DNA from: Spisula solida
Taxonomy: Eukaryota; Mollusca; Bivalvia; Venerida; Mactridae
Assembly: GCA_947247005.1 (NCBI GenBank)
Contig: OX365952.1
Span: forward strand, 44,372,722 to 44,436,721
Reading direction: 5' to 3'
DNA: 64,000 nt
In this document: piece by piece, positions 9,970-22,086 of the stretch
How positions within the stretch are numbered: the stretch's first letter is position 1
Layout: each line of letters opens with the position of its first letter
Made by a program: the position numbers and the translations under genes
Notes under the pieces: model-generated
Seen by the model: the letters and a program-made list of their open reading frames with translations, nothing else
Database searches by the model: none
What the model was told of the DNA's origin: nothing

Positions 9970-12804
9970 GCAACCCTTATCATTTTAGACTAAGATACTC
10001 AATGCGGTAATCGTTGACATTAATAAGGAAATACTCAGTGCAACAATTGGTGACCTTGACACATAGAGTATCGAAATTTTGTATTATGAATATTTCTTCA
10101 ATTGTCAAGTGTAGACAAACCAAAATTTGGCACTTTGAAAATCGTCATACAAAGAAACTTAAACTGTTTTCCAAACTGACATACACATGAAAGTAACAAT
10201 ACTATTTAGAAACAAAAAGTCGAGAAATACGTTATTTTTTGTGCAAACCTGTCAGCATGAATATGGAGTGTCAACCACTAAAATGTACGCAAATGCATTT
10301 ACGAAACACTAAACTAGATGCTCGAACCAAGAACAAGAACCTTATACCATTTAATGAAACATTTTATTATATCTACTTTATTCACATGGCAAGCAAGGAG
10401 GCCGCCATATTGGAAAACACAAGATGAACTTTCGGTTTTACCCTGAAGTTTATCCTACAATAATACAAATATCTGCGTATGATCTACATTATGATTGACT
10501 TACGTAAATGCCTTGGTGTAACATCCCCACTTTCATGTAATTTGATATTAGAAAACAAATTAAACAAACAAGTAAGTGAATTAAAAGAACCTGCTTTCAG
10601 ATTGTTTACATTTTAATTTCACGACTAGGATCTCAGCGCCACGTGACGAGCAAAACATTATTACACACCGACTTTTAAATTGAATTACATAAAACTTTTA
10701 TTCGTAATGGAATCTGTAATGATTATTGTACCTTATCGGCATAAAACTACAGCAAACGTTTCACAGTGAACGTGTAAACTAATTGCTGAAAGAAGGCACT
10801 ACAAACATATACCCGTAGTATTATTTTAGTCTACTCGACGGAAGTACTGGTTCCATATCACGTGCAACGGTGCAAAGACGATGCGAAAACCAATTTAGAC
10901 CATGACTGACATCTTCCGGTATCAACAATTTAGATATTTGCTCACATGTTATTTTCACTCGATCTTTATTAATACTTGTTCCAATTTGTTTTGTATGTAT
11001 GGTCTAATCTCGGAGTAGTAAACTAATTGCCGATCCTGAAACAGTTATTTGTAATTTATCATTTAAAATACTGTTCGTTTTTTGTAAACACATTCGACCA
11101 GCCGTTTATTTTTAACAGAATCACGATTTTTTCGTGCTATTGCAATTTAGTTGTTTAGACGGTGGCGTGGTTTAGTTTAATGTCTATGGTGTACTCATTT
11201 GTCCATCGAATCCTTCATCGTAAATAATTTATTGTTTTCATGATATTAAAAATATGAGAAATAGATTTCAATTTTATTAATGTTTTAGGCTGGAATTCAA
11301 TTAAAATGCTCACTACTGCGAGAGTATATCGTTGGTGTTTTTGCTGTTCATTCATCCATTACTCTTCTGTCCAAAGCATTACTGAAAAGGACTGAAGTCA
11401 TTTTGAGCAAAACTTATGTTTTTGGATTGTAATACATATATTACATTATTATTATTATTATTGCAATAAGTATATTGAGGTACGTATTTCGAATTACATT
11501 TAATCGTAACATTGTTAGATAATTACATTTTGAAATATGTTGTTTTTCTTTTCAGTTTCTACAACACATTGGGTGAAGTTTTAGTAAGATTTAGTGGCAA
11601 ATGAAACACCATACTTTTTGGGGGAACTATTTTCATTTGACAGTTCAGCCATGGAAATAATTCTCATTTTTGTAAATGAAGGACATTACATATTGTGATA
11701 TTATGGATATTGGACATACGTTTTGAAATTTATCTTTATTCGAGCATTTAGAGGACACTTTAAACTTGCAAATGAACCATAGTTTGTGTACTTTTGTGAT
11801 ATTTAATTTGAAGGATAGTTGCACAAAAATTGAGTATTTTTAACTGTACGTGTTTCTTTCAATTTTCGTTTATATAACCAAAATATACATTTCATAAATT
11901 TTTCACAGTCTTGTCTTTATTTGGAACTATGTCATTTGGGTATTTTCCCATCATGAGCTGAGCAATAATCATTCAAACTTTGACAGCCAATTTTTGACAG
12001 AGGCCATTTTTGTTGTGATAGTATCCTCGTCTACTGATGATTCGCGGATATAAGAAATGATCGAACTGTTACATCATAAAATCTTTTTTTAATTGCCTGG
12101 CAAAACAAATCTATTTCCTTCAAATATTGACAACGCATAGTTTAAATCATTTCCTCGAAATACTACATTAGGCCCCTTTGTTATTATACTGTATGGAGGC
12201 CGCCATGTTGTTTATACTATCATTTATTCGCGGATGCAATTTTATCCCATGATGCAAAGCGCTAGCAGTTGTATTCGGCCACACTATTGTTAATTGTTAG
12301 GTTTCTGTTAAAATAAATGTCTAAATATGAAAATTTCTTGCATTATTTGAACATGTTTGACTACAATGATAGAATCTTCAAGTTGACGAACAAAGGTGCT
12401 AAACCCATTACAAAAGTTTCAGGGTCTACTTTACTCAGAACTCTACTCCTACGAGTATTTTTGGGAACCAATACATTTTATAGATCTTGAGTATTGACAA
12501 TTTATTATCTTTCGAAAATGTACATGTTCATCTATGCATTCGTCATGTCAGATGGTGAATATATCCCGTATTGACTGTTGATTGGCTCTGAAATTGCCTT
12601 AACCATAAAAAAAGAAAATTAAATTTGCAGCTTACAACAGTGGGATGTAAACTTACGAAAAAAGCCATCTATTCGAATTTACTAAAATTACCCGAAATAA
12701 TAATCACCCAAATAGTAGGTACCAATTAAGGCTGTCATTTTGGAAGACTCATCATAGCTGTCACCTTGACAACGAGGTAAATACGGGTAGTAATTTAATA
12801 TTCC
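9970..12804. other. No gene seen
   Basis: AT-rich sequence with short chance frames only. An ATT microsatellite lies near 11,443. No repeat boundary, RNA gene or splice-supported exon could be identified. Confidence 0.5.
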
Positions 12805-13618
12805 TTAGAATATAACCTACATTATGAGCCAATGAAAACGCCACATTTTCGCGGTTAAATGAAAATTTAATCATTAAAATTTTCTCTTAACAGACTTGAC
12901 GTCATGCGTTGGCGCTAATTTCTATCGGCCAATCAGAATGCAGAATGTTATATTCTAAGTTAGTTAGAACATATTAAGTAAATTTTAATGACTATTATAG
13001 CATAAAAACGGTGATTTTGCCCATACGTTAACGGGACGAAAACCATGCGTAAACATAAAGATTCACGCGCTGTTAACGTCCAGTTTTACGTATGCTTATT
13101 TCAGGGCCGCGCCGGCGACTATAAACGTTGTACAGCGTCAAATGATCAGTAATTCTCATTTTATTTCTAATTACTAGTTCGTTTTCTATAATATTTTCAT
13201 AATATTTAAATTATAAATGTAAACAAACCCGTAGTATCCATGTTTTCTTTGTATTTGCCGATCCCGGAAGTTGACGTGCATAATAATAACTGGTATGACG
13301 TTACGTTTGTTTTCGTGACGTAGCCACAAAATCTCCCGCCAAAATATCATTATTTTGACAAACAAACGCATTAATTGATGTTTTGTATGCTATAATAGCG
13401 TTTACGCATGTTTTTTTTCTTGTAATAACATATGCAGAGTCCCTCGGGAGCGTTGGTGCCCTCGCCCTGGCGGGCTTGGGCACCAACCGTCCCTCGGGAC
13501 TCTGCAGATGTTATAGCCCGAAAAAGCATGCGTTAACCCTACAAAAAGGACTCGCTTCGCTTCGCTCGCTCCGCCCTTTTTAATCATTAAAATTTACTTA
13601 ATATGTTCTAACTATAAC
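12805..13618. mobile_element. Inverted-repeat element, long form
   Basis: GTTAGAACATATTAAGTAAA-type sequence at about 12,967 recurs inverted at 13,573-13,618. The left end (from AGAATATAACCTACATTATG) and right end match both ends of the shorter copy at 31,822-32,086, which lacks the middle. No coding potential. The interior contains a separate palindrome (13,397-13,536). Confidence 0.6.
13397..13536. repeat. Long GC-rich palindrome nested in the inverted-repeat element
   Basis: Arms of nearly 60 bp: GCAGAGTCCCTCGGGA and GGTTGGTGCC-type blocks on the left are mirrored by GGCACCAACC and TCCCTCGGGACTCTGC on the right. The open frames found here on both strands are artefacts of the palindrome. 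Confidence 0.65.
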
Positions 13619-13635
13619 AAACAGTAGTCTTCAAC

Positions 13636-13925
13636 TGGTGTTAATTATTTTTATATGTCATTTTCATTACGCATTTTATTTATTACCATATACTATAACA
13701 CCCAGACTGAAACACATTTTGATAAGTCCTACTCCAAATTTACTAAATTTATAAACAAATTTAAAATATCACCACACGGGACCCCAACACAGAGAAGTTT
13801 TAGGAAGGCACGGATTTCATGGTTACCAGTCTACAAGATTTAGAGCACCGACGTAGACATATAAAAGCTATAATTTACGTATTTTCATAAACATTTGTCG
13901 TAGTTTTTTGCTTTTATTAGTTACG
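13636..13925 (+). repeat. Dispersed repeat R1, copy 1
   Basis: Shares ordered blocks with 21,058-21,335 in reverse orientation: CCCAGACTGAAACA, AATATCACCACA, GGGACCCCAA, ATGTCTAGA-like and TAAAAGCTATAATTT. Function unknown; no coding frame common to both copies. Confidence 0.55.
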
Positions 13926-14033
13926 TTGATATTAATTCTTTCAAAAATGGTGTAGAAAATTATTGAACTTGGTTGCGCGAGTGCGCATGCGCCGATGAAA
14001 CTGTTAAGAAGCACGGATATACGAGACGAATCA

Positions 14034-14724
14034 GGGTCAAAAAGGCCCACTTACCAGAAAGGCCCAGTTACAAGAAAGGCCCAGTTACCAAGACCGGACC
14101 AGAAAGGCCCATTAAAAGCCCAAAAAGGCCCATTTTTAATCAAGTCTATATTGTTAAATGCTTTACATATTAGATCTTTGTGTAGTATTATTATTATAAA
14201 TTCTAGTTTGTATCCTTGTGTGTATCCTTCTAATTCAATAAATGACTGCATATCGAGGTAGATTATGTTGAAGCTGTGGGCTCCCTTTTACATACTTCTC
14301 ATTGTGGAACTGACATGAAAGATAATGCCAGACATGTGTCCACATCAAGTCGCTGTGTGTGTGTTTTAATGTTATTGTACTTTGTATAGATAACAAACTT
14401 GCATCTTAACAAAGTTAACTGAATGCCATCAGTCATACGTCAATTAAGTTAGCCTATAGTGTTGCATGTATCATTCGTGAATAAACTCTGAAATATACGT
14501 ACAACGTTATTGTTTCGCTGTCTACACATACTATATAGATAAATTAGGCTTTGATATGTACATACTGTATATCAATATTTATCTAGATATAGATCGAGTG
14601 GGCCTTTCTGGTACACCTATGTGGGCCTTTCTGGTACACCTATGTGGGCCTTTCTGGTACACCTTTGTATGCCTTTATGGTTTATTTATACTGGGCCTTT
14701 CTGGTAAGTGGGCCTTTTTGACCC
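14034..14724. mobile_element. TIR element with GGGCCTTTCTGGTA arrays
   Basis: A perfect 35-bp terminal inverted repeat spans 14,034-14,068 and 14,690-14,724. Inside each end the word GGGCCTTTCTGGTA (or its complement) is iterated three or more times. The interior is non-coding. Subterminal arrays of this kind are typical binding-site clusters of DNA transposons, but the transposase family cannot be told. Confidence 0.7.
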
Positions 14725-14979
14725 GATACCTACGAGACAGGAGCATATATAGCCGTTTAAATCTATTTTTGGTAAAATGCAAGAACTATTTCTCGACAGA
14801 GCGAGCATGTGACAAAAATTTCCCACGCTCGCGCATGCGTTGTGGTAAATGACGTCACAGCAAGCATGTAAACAAAAATGGCTGCGAATCAATGGCACTT
14901 AACACACTAGTGATCCGCTACTATTCATACGAATGTACTCATAATAAATCAAAACTGCGAATTGATGTATTTTTTGCAA

Positions 14980-15986
14980 TGAAAACCAGAACCCATAAAA
15001 CCATACCCGAGATAGAAATAGACCCAAATGGTGTCCTTAAGTTACTCCAAAACCTAAAAGTGGATAAGGCTGCTGGCCAAGACTTGATCACGCCATGAGA
15101 TCCTTGATATCATATCGCTTATCTTCCAAAGATCCCTGAATACTGGTCAACTACCGTCCGACTGGAAGAAAGCAAACGTAGCCCCTCTATTCAAGAAAGG
15201 TGATAATAGTGACCCTGCTAATTATCGACCTATATCACTCACTTGCATTCTGTGTAAACTCCTTGAACACATAATTGCATCCAGCCTATCCACTCACTTC
15301 ACCAAACACAACATTCTCTATAAGCTTCAACACGGGTTCCGTGAAAAACGGTCCTGTGAGAGCCAGCTCATAGAGTTAGTTGATGATCTAGCTAAGAATC
15401 TCTCCTCAGGTAAACAATCTGACCTTATCTTATTAGACTTTAGCAAAGCGTTTGATAAGGTCAACCACCAGAAACTACTATACAAACTCCGAGAACACGG
15501 TGTCCCCAGTCAAATTATATCCTAGATCGAGTCATTTTTAGTAGGCCGATCACAATCAGTAGTGGTGAATGGTCACACTTCTGATCAGGTTCCAGTAACT
15601 TCAGGTGTCCCACAGGGGTCCGTACTGGGACCATTGCTCTTCCTGCTTTATATAAATGACCTTCCTGACAAACTCACTTCCCTGGTACGGCTGTTTGCTG
15701 AAGACACAGCTGCTTTCCCTCTCAGATTGCCATGCGATACAAAATGACTTGCTAAAACTTGAAAAATGGGAAAGTCAATGGGATGTGGAATTTAACCCCA
15801 GTAAGTGTCAGGTTCTCCATATCTCAAGGAGCAGAAACCAAATCAAATTTCCGTACATGCTCCATGGTCAAACTCTTTCCTCAGTCACAGATGCAAAATA
15901 CCTTGGCGTCGACATCAGTGATGACCTCAGATGGAACACCCACATAAACAGAATAACAACACAAGCAAACAAAACACTTGGAAATA
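14980..15986 (+). pseudogene. Jockey/CR1-group LINE reverse transcriptase, broken
   Basis: The translation carries the RT landmarks of jockey/CR1-type LINEs in order: DKAAGQD, LPSDWKKANVAPLFKKGD, NYRPISLT, LLDFSKAFDKVNH, VTSGVPQGSVLGPLLFLLYINDLP, then KCQVLHISR and KYLGVDISDD. It cannot be active: frames change near 15,098 and near 15,716, a TAG replaces a codon near 15,523, and the catalytic box reads FAEDTA, with one essential aspartate changed to glutamate. The endonuclease and the C-terminal tail are absent, so it is truncated at both ends. Confidence 0.85.
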
Positions 15987-16375
15987 GAAAGTTTGCGGTA
16001 AATATGTTGCAACTTTGCGGCAAAGTTGCCGCAAACTGATTCGTTCGCCGAAAAATCATAGTCAGTGTTCGCAGGACTTCGCCGGTAGTGGTGAACTTCT
16101 GGCAAACTTATGGTGATGTTACGGCAAAGTCGCCAGAACTGATGACTGTTCACCGGAAGTTTACCAGAAACTTCATATCTAAGTAAGGATCACCAAAGGT
16201 TCACCAAAAACTTTAGTGGATAATATTTGTTTGCTGTAAGTTTGCAAGAAACTTTTTATTGTATAGATTGTCGCTAGAAGTTTGCCAAAAACTTTAAACG
16301 GTTAAATATATTTGCCAGATATTCACCAGAAACTTCCTGCATTTCCAACAAGCCATAAATGCGATTTGAAAGGAG
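15987..16375. repeat. Quasi-periodic AAGTTTGCC / CACCAGAAACTT repeat
   Basis: Short words such as TTTGCCGCAAACT, AAGTTTACCAGAAACTT and TTCACCAGAAACTT recur every 25-60 bases, many as small inverted repeats. It abuts the broken LINE. No gene. Confidence 0.5.
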
Positions 16376-16382
16376 TACTATG

Positions 16383-16720
16383 GTTGGCATGGTGGCGAAA
16401 TGGTTAGCGCTCTCGAATACCAGTCCGGAATCCCCTGGTTTAAATCTCGTCATGTAGCGGTGCTATACACTGGAAACATTTTAAAAAGAGTCTATTCGAA
16501 AAGTGCTTATGGTAGCACTAGCGCATCTGGATTCCTATTGCACATTTCTTAGAGTCTAATTTTCATTGATGGATATGACCAGTAATTTTTAAAGTGTCGT
16601 AACCTAATTTCGAACCCGGATATACACCTGAAACATTAAAGAACCAAGGAGTCTATTCGAAAGTTGCTAGGATAGCGCTAGCGCACCTGGATTCCTATCA
16701 CACAAATCATATCAAACAAA
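16383..16720 (+). mobile_element. tRNA-derived SINE (SINE-D) with duplicated body
   Basis: A tRNA-like head has an A-box block GGTGGCGAAATGGTTAGCGC and a B-box block TGGTTTAAATC. Behind it are two diverged copies of one body segment containing GAGTCTATTCGAAA and GCGC(A/C)(T/C)CTGGATTCCTAT. Probably two overlapping insertions or an internal duplication. Confidence 0.55.
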
Positions 16721-16995
16721 CTTTCTGTCTCATGCCTGGAAGCCCGAGATTAATGGCCAATTAGGCAGGGATAAAACCGAATGACAACTCACTACCACTG
16801 TCTTAGCACCCAAAATCACTAATGAGGCACATATGCATGTCCTTGCTAGTAATTCAATGAGCATACATACATACATTCACCCAAATTCGATGTCCATTAC
16901 TTAGATATATGCTGGCAGGATGGTGTCACTCAATTTTGGGGTTATATGTTCGCACTGCCAGGTGAAATTTTAATAAAACTTCAAAGTACCGGAAA

Positions 16996-17998
16996 CGATA
17001 CATACGTTACTGTCGCCGCATTATGTACAGTGTTATTTGTGTAGTTTTAGGTTCCAATTAACACCACAGGATATCAATTATTGACGTTTTAAGAACGAAA
17101 ATGATGTGTCGCTTTACTTTCACATATATTTCAGAAAATTTGAAATGACGTACTTTATCGGCAATGGTTATTTACTGGGGTGTCGCCTGAACCAAGATAC
17201 ATACGTGATGCTTCAATTTGTGACCAAATAAATTCATTAAATACTTGAAATAATCTTCTTAAATTACCTAATATAAAACAAATTTTACTTAACTTGCAAA
17301 ATATATCAACCCAATAGAGAAATGATACATACGTGATCGATACATACGATACTTTAATAGTTGTGCAAAACATCTTGTTAGACATGCATACGTCATCAGT
17401 AACGTAATTGTATTGCAAAGGAAGTTGTTTTGGCGGCCATTTGTGATTATGGATGACAAAATGTAGACGCTAGTGAAATTTTCAAGGTGATCTTATTTTG
17501 CGAGATTGTCAGTTTCTTCTAAGGTAAGTCTTTTAATAAAATAATGTGATATTTGCCGTTTTTTTATCTTGTACTTTTAGCGGACGACTCCTATTTGTTA
17601 ACCAAATGTAAATATACACACTCGCATAAGCACGCCTGTAGATATGGATTACAATTGAGAGGGATACATACGTTACCGCATGTAACGTATGTATCGCTTT
17701 AAAAAACTGGTGTTTGGGTGATAAGTTTTCATGATTATGAGATAGGCTATAAGGCGGTCGCACACTTTGGAATAACATGTGTTTTGACAATGCCCAGTAG
17801 GCCTACATATACAAATGCCCAGTAGGCCTACATGTTACATAATATTCTAGAATGTCAGTATATCAAGTCGTGACATTATATTGACACCTGTCATTCTATA
17901 TTTTGACGTTTTAATCCATGACTAATAAAAATACCACAACGCATGACTGCATGATTTGACGGGCTGGCTTTACATGTATACACGATACATACTACGAG
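16996..17998. repeat. Cluster of GATACATACGT words
   Basis: GATACATACG followed by T or A appears at about 16,996, 17,195, 17,323, 17,335 and 17,663, with a further relative at 17,989. The copy at 17,663-17,695 is a perfect inverted repeat of 14-base arms with a 5-base spacer. No element boundary is evident. Confidence 0.45.
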
Positions 17999-18221
17999 AA
18001 ATTTTTATGTCTGTGTTATTTTTAAATTTACGTAGATCTAATCATCTGCTTCAATAATCGAACACTACAGCATCTCAGTAATTTGTCGTACTGGTATATG
18101 TCCTACTTTATCACATCTTGTAGGTGGAGCGCAGTGATTGGTCAAACTTTTGTGTGAACTTTTATTTTGGGTTGAAATCGTGTCGTCCGGTTGTTTTTTT
18201 ACAACTTTGTCAACAGAAAGG
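17425..18221 (+). other. Candidate non-coding first exons or promoter of the MFSD10-like gene
   Basis: The first coding exon downstream starts just after an acceptor, so a 5' UTR exon must lie upstream. Two candidates end in clean donors: 17,425-17,524 (GCGGCCATTT near the start; donor AAG then GTAAGTC) and about 18,126-18,221 (an inverted CCAAT, GATTGGT, at its start; donor AAAG then GTAAGAA). Neither can be proved from sequence. Confidence 0.2.
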
Positions 18222-18371
18222 TAAGAATGATTTATGTTTCGAACAGGATGTTGTCAGTGTCGTTTACAACTGTTTAATGCTAGAGATGGTTTAAAACAAT
18301 GTACCTCTTTGATCAAGATGCACTGTTGGTTCAAATGACAAGCTATTAAAAAAGTTTACAACGGAAAAGTT

Positions 18372-18507
18372 AGATAATTTCGGATAACACACATTCGGAT
18401 ACTGTATGTAAGGACGGTTGTATCACAGATAATGCAAACAGATAATTTCGGATAACACACATTCGGATACTGTATGTAAGGACGGTTGTATCACAGATCA
18501 TGCAAAC
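18372..18507. repeat. Tandem duplication, 68-bp period, two copies
   Basis: The segment starting AGATAATTTCGGATAACACA at 18,372 repeats at 18,440, with one visible base change near the end. A recent local duplication. Confidence 0.85.
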
Positions 18508-20364
18508 TTCTTGTCGTACGTATTCTTTGGTTGTATGTTTTTTTGAAGATTATAACGGGGGAGTTTCCAAATAATCCAGCAGAGTTATCTCTGCACCGCC
18601 CTTGTCAAATAAGAGGTATACACTTGATGCTGGCTATCTCTGTGTATAGCAGGTTTACATTGAATTATAGTAGGAGAATGTGGAGTATTCAATTAACTGA
18701 CCTTATCTAATTAATGAATTAAGGTTTATTTTGCAGAATAAACTAATTAATACTTCAGTTTTAGAAAAGGTGAACTTTAATATATATTACTTACTATTGT
18801 AAATTTCTCCTTTGTAATGTGTCTGGGGGGTTTGAACGTAGAATACATGTAGATCTAATTAATGTGATCTGATAAACTAGAATACATGCTTTTAGTATGA
18901 TAGTTTACGCATCTTAAGTAAAACAAAATCGTTATTTGTGTTTGTGTTTAGTATATACTGAGTATTTTAATTAGGATTCAAATATGACAGGATGTACATC
19001 ATGTTTAAAATCTAATGAATCTCCTTAAACGTATTTATATATAGTGTACAAATACATATACAAAGTGATATCCACTATAGTATGTATTATTAAATACTCA
19101 TAGAACAATCTTAAACCTCACAGTAGTCATTGTCAAGTTCAACCTTTTGATTCATGATGCCCTTAAATGTATAAGCTATGAAGAAGCAATACTTAAACGG
19201 ATATACAGCTACCCTTGGACTTAATAGAATACTTTCAGTATTACCTTTTAATACATTTACATATTTATAATGCATTTATTTCTATTGATGTAGTGTGACT
19301 ATGCCATCATGTGCGCAGACTGACCCGGTGATTCCCAGTTCGCCTTCAAATTTCTTCTATGCCATTTCTTCACACTGCTTTCCATGTACACATAATGAAT
19401 TTGCTACAATACATGTATGAAGATTTGAAGAAGTCATATATTCATATTCCTCCTAGCTGTCAACTTGCACACTTCATCCAAACCCGGAGGCAGGTTACTC
19501 TCCAGAGATGCTGCTCCCTCCAGGTTGACTGTCAGCCCGTGATCTAGTCTCCTTCGTTCGATTGCAATATATTCTGTTCCAGACTAATGTGTTGGGCGTT
19601 TTCTATTCACTGTTACAGCAAGGTTTGGGGATATAGGTGTGATCTCTTCATGAAGACTCAGAAGACCTGCCTGATTCAAATGTAGTGAATGGCTAAGTCT
19701 TGGACGTATCGGAACACTAGTTGAAGACTATGTTCCTCACATGGGTTGTACAATTTGTGAAAGCAGTTGTTTGCTTATCAATGTTCTGGTAGATCATCTG
19801 CCTTTGAAGGTGTCCAAGTATTTCAGTACATGTCCTTTGTGTATTGAAGTTATTGCCAGATACAAAATCAGAGGACATGGCTGCAAGACGTTAGCTGATG
19901 TATTATGCGGCCCTCTTTTCCAACAAGGCATTTGTACTTCGCTGTGATTGCAATGTTTATCACTTCCTAATATAAAGCTTGTATATTAAATAATTATACT
20001 GAATTACGTATAAAATGAAACAACTATAGATTTAACCCAAAAAATGCTGATTGTCATACCAGTTCAGCCTATAAAATTATACCATTGAAAATATTAAGCA
20101 GTTTATGCTTAAGGCTTAATATAATGTATTAATTGAGTTATATATAATATCTGTAATTTTAAATCTTCCTTCCACCTGTAGAATCCTTCCCTGGTAATTA
20201 ATTATTTAATTATAATCTAACAACAGACCAGTGGTAATACTTGAAACCTTCTTAAACTCTATGTATAATCTCTGTTGTGAGCGAAGCGTAGTATAACTTC
20301 TATACCTCTTATTTGCTACTTCCGCTTATCAGTAGCTTGTCTGAAACTCCCCCACTATGGAAGG
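18508..20364. other. No gene supported
   Basis: AT-rich stretch. The open frame at 19,741-19,947 has several cysteines but no recognisable domain, splice support or repeat context, so I do not call it a gene. Confidence 0.4.
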
Positions 20365-20463
20365 GACTATTCTTACGGGCCCGTAAGAATAGTCTCTCAG
20401 GCTATTCTTACGGCTCTCCCGTAAGAATAGCGATACCGCCCGCGAATGGTCATTCTTACGGCT
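20365..20463. repeat. Palindrome cluster built from ATTCTTACGG
   Basis: 20,365-20,394 is a perfect 30-bp palindrome with centre CGGGCCCG. 20,401-20,431 is a hairpin with 13-base arms (GCTATTCTTACGG) and a short loop. A further single arm lies near 20,452. Five arms of the same word lie within 100 bases. Confidence 0.8.
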
Positions 20464-20781
20464 GTTTTTTTTAAATGTGCCGATTTCCTATAAGTAATGT
20501 TCAATCTGTACCTTAACAATAGAATGTAAATTAACATTTGGTGAAAGGAATTAATTGTGATGTGTTTTATTTTTTAGAATCACTTGCTGACAGTTTTGTA
20601 AAATACAAATTTTATTTTTGTAGTGACCGGATCTTTCAACTTCTTTTTTCTTCTTCCGAGTTATTTGCATGGCCCACTCTGGGGCATTGTGGCAAATGGA
20701 ATAACTATATACAAGGTCGTTGCAACTCACACATTGTAATAATAAAATAAATTATTTAACGATAAACGTGTACAGCTGCAG

Positions 20782-20886
20782 TTACTGCATGCGGGCTGCT
20801 AGCCCCTCCTTGAAGGCTTTCAATGTCTGGGCTGTGGCAATGTGTTCTGGCAGTTTGTTCCACATATAATACCAGCTGGGAAAAAC
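20782..20886 (-). pseudogene. C-terminal tail of a LINE reverse transcriptase
   Basis: On the minus strand the frame reads WNKLPEHIATAQTLKAFKEG and then LAARMQ with a stop at 20,784-20,782. This is the familiar C-terminus of jockey/CR1-type LINE ORF2 (trp-asn-x-leu-pro followed by a leucine- and lysine-rich helix). Upstream the frame is lost. It could belong to the same family as 14,980-15,986, whose own C-terminus is missing. Confidence 0.6.
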
Positions 20887-21057
20887 GAGTGGCGGTATAC
20901 ATATGTTTGTCAGAAAGGGAGTTGACAGGAGTGGTTACAGGATTTGGTGTTGGGGGCGAAAAATCCACATTATCCTATTGTCTTGTATATTTGTGCTTCT
21001 TAATAGTTTCATCGGCGCATGTGCACTCACGCAAACAAGTTCAACAATTTTTTACTT

Positions 21058-21335
21058 AAGGAATAAAAGCAAAAAACTATGAAATGTTTATGAAAATACG
21101 TAAAATTATAGCTTTTATATGTCTAGATCGGTACTTGAGTCTTGACTGTCAACCATGAAATCTGTGCCTCCCTGAATACTTGTCTGTATTGGGACCCCAT
21201 GTGGTGAAATTTTTAGTTTGTTTTTTAAATTAAGTCAATTTTGAGTAGTACTTATCAAAATATGTTTCAGTCTGGGTGTTGAAGTATGTGGTAATACATA
21301 AAATGCGCAATGAAAATGGCATGCAAACAATATTA
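21058..21335 (-). repeat. Dispersed repeat R1, copy 2
   Basis: Reverse-orientation relative of 13,636-13,925, sharing its blocks in inverted order, including TTGGGACCCC, TGTTTCAGTCTGGG and AAATTATAGCTTTTA. Confidence 0.55.
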
Positions 21336-21412
21336 AACTCCAGTTGGAGAATACCGTTTGGAATAATTCCTACCCATATTATAACCAGACCTAAAATAAT
21401 GTCCACAAGGTT

Positions 21413-21749
21413 AGGTCATCCTTAAAAAAGTGGTGGTTTGCCTTTACGCGCCAGACTGGTGAAATCGGCCCTATCTGACTTTTTTTTGTACATAAAAGCT
21501 AAAAAACGTTTTCGATTTACAAAGCAGGTTAGCATTCTACAGAGGGGTGTTAAGATCCAATAGGTGCATACAACAGGTAATTAAAGCTATAAATCAAGGG
21601 TTAGTATGTGTACACTATAATACACTAATCTAAGATACAACATACATAGTTAATACTACATTCCTATCCTACCTATACCCACACACTGACAAAAATCTGG
21701 GTTGCGTATAATATATAAGGGCAAACAAAAACTTTTTTAAGGATGGCCT
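21413..21749. mobile_element. Short TIR element (MITE)
   Basis: AGGTCATCCTTAAAAAAGT at 21,413-21,431 is mirrored with one mismatch at 21,731-21,749. The 337-bp interior has no coding frame. Confidence 0.55.
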
Positions 21750-21860
21750 TATTGGTGGTCTTATATTAAGGTGCCTGCTTCTTTTTTCTGCTCGCCGACT
21801 TGTTTTTACTATATATATGTCTCCCCATACAGTTGTTTTTGATAATTGTTGTTAGATATA

Positions 21861-22053
21861 TTGTAGACAAGAAATTATTTCACGTGATTTATTTCGTGGA
21901 GTTTGCGATTGGTAAAATTTCCTGAAATTTAGTCGGCATGAAAGTGCTAAAACATTAATATTGGACATTGCGGGAAACTTAAAACGCGAAACTTTGTATT
22001 CGATCGGCAAAATGCGAAAGTTAGTATTCGCGAAAGTAACTTGGTTTACAGTA
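21861..22053. mobile_element. MITE of the GTAAACC family, copy 1
   Basis: Shares AAGAAATTATTTC near the left end and CGAAAGTTAGTATTCGCGAAAG plus GGTTTACAGTA at the right end with the copy at 33,597-33,798. The left terminus has decayed. Confidence 0.5.
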
Positions 22054-22086
22054 CTCCGTAATACCTATATATCCTATTATTAACAC

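Noticed and set aside
13301..13587. Overlapping open frames with GALALAGLGTN-like and similar peptides
   Set aside because: GC-rich palindrome inside a non-coding inverted-repeat element.
15562..15747. Short complete LINE protein
   Set aside because: It is one frame of a larger reverse transcriptase with frameshifts, a nonsense codon and a mutated catalytic box.
19741..19947. Cysteine-containing small protein
   Set aside because: CPLC and nearby cysteines do not fit a known spacing, and no splice, promoter or repeat context supports it.
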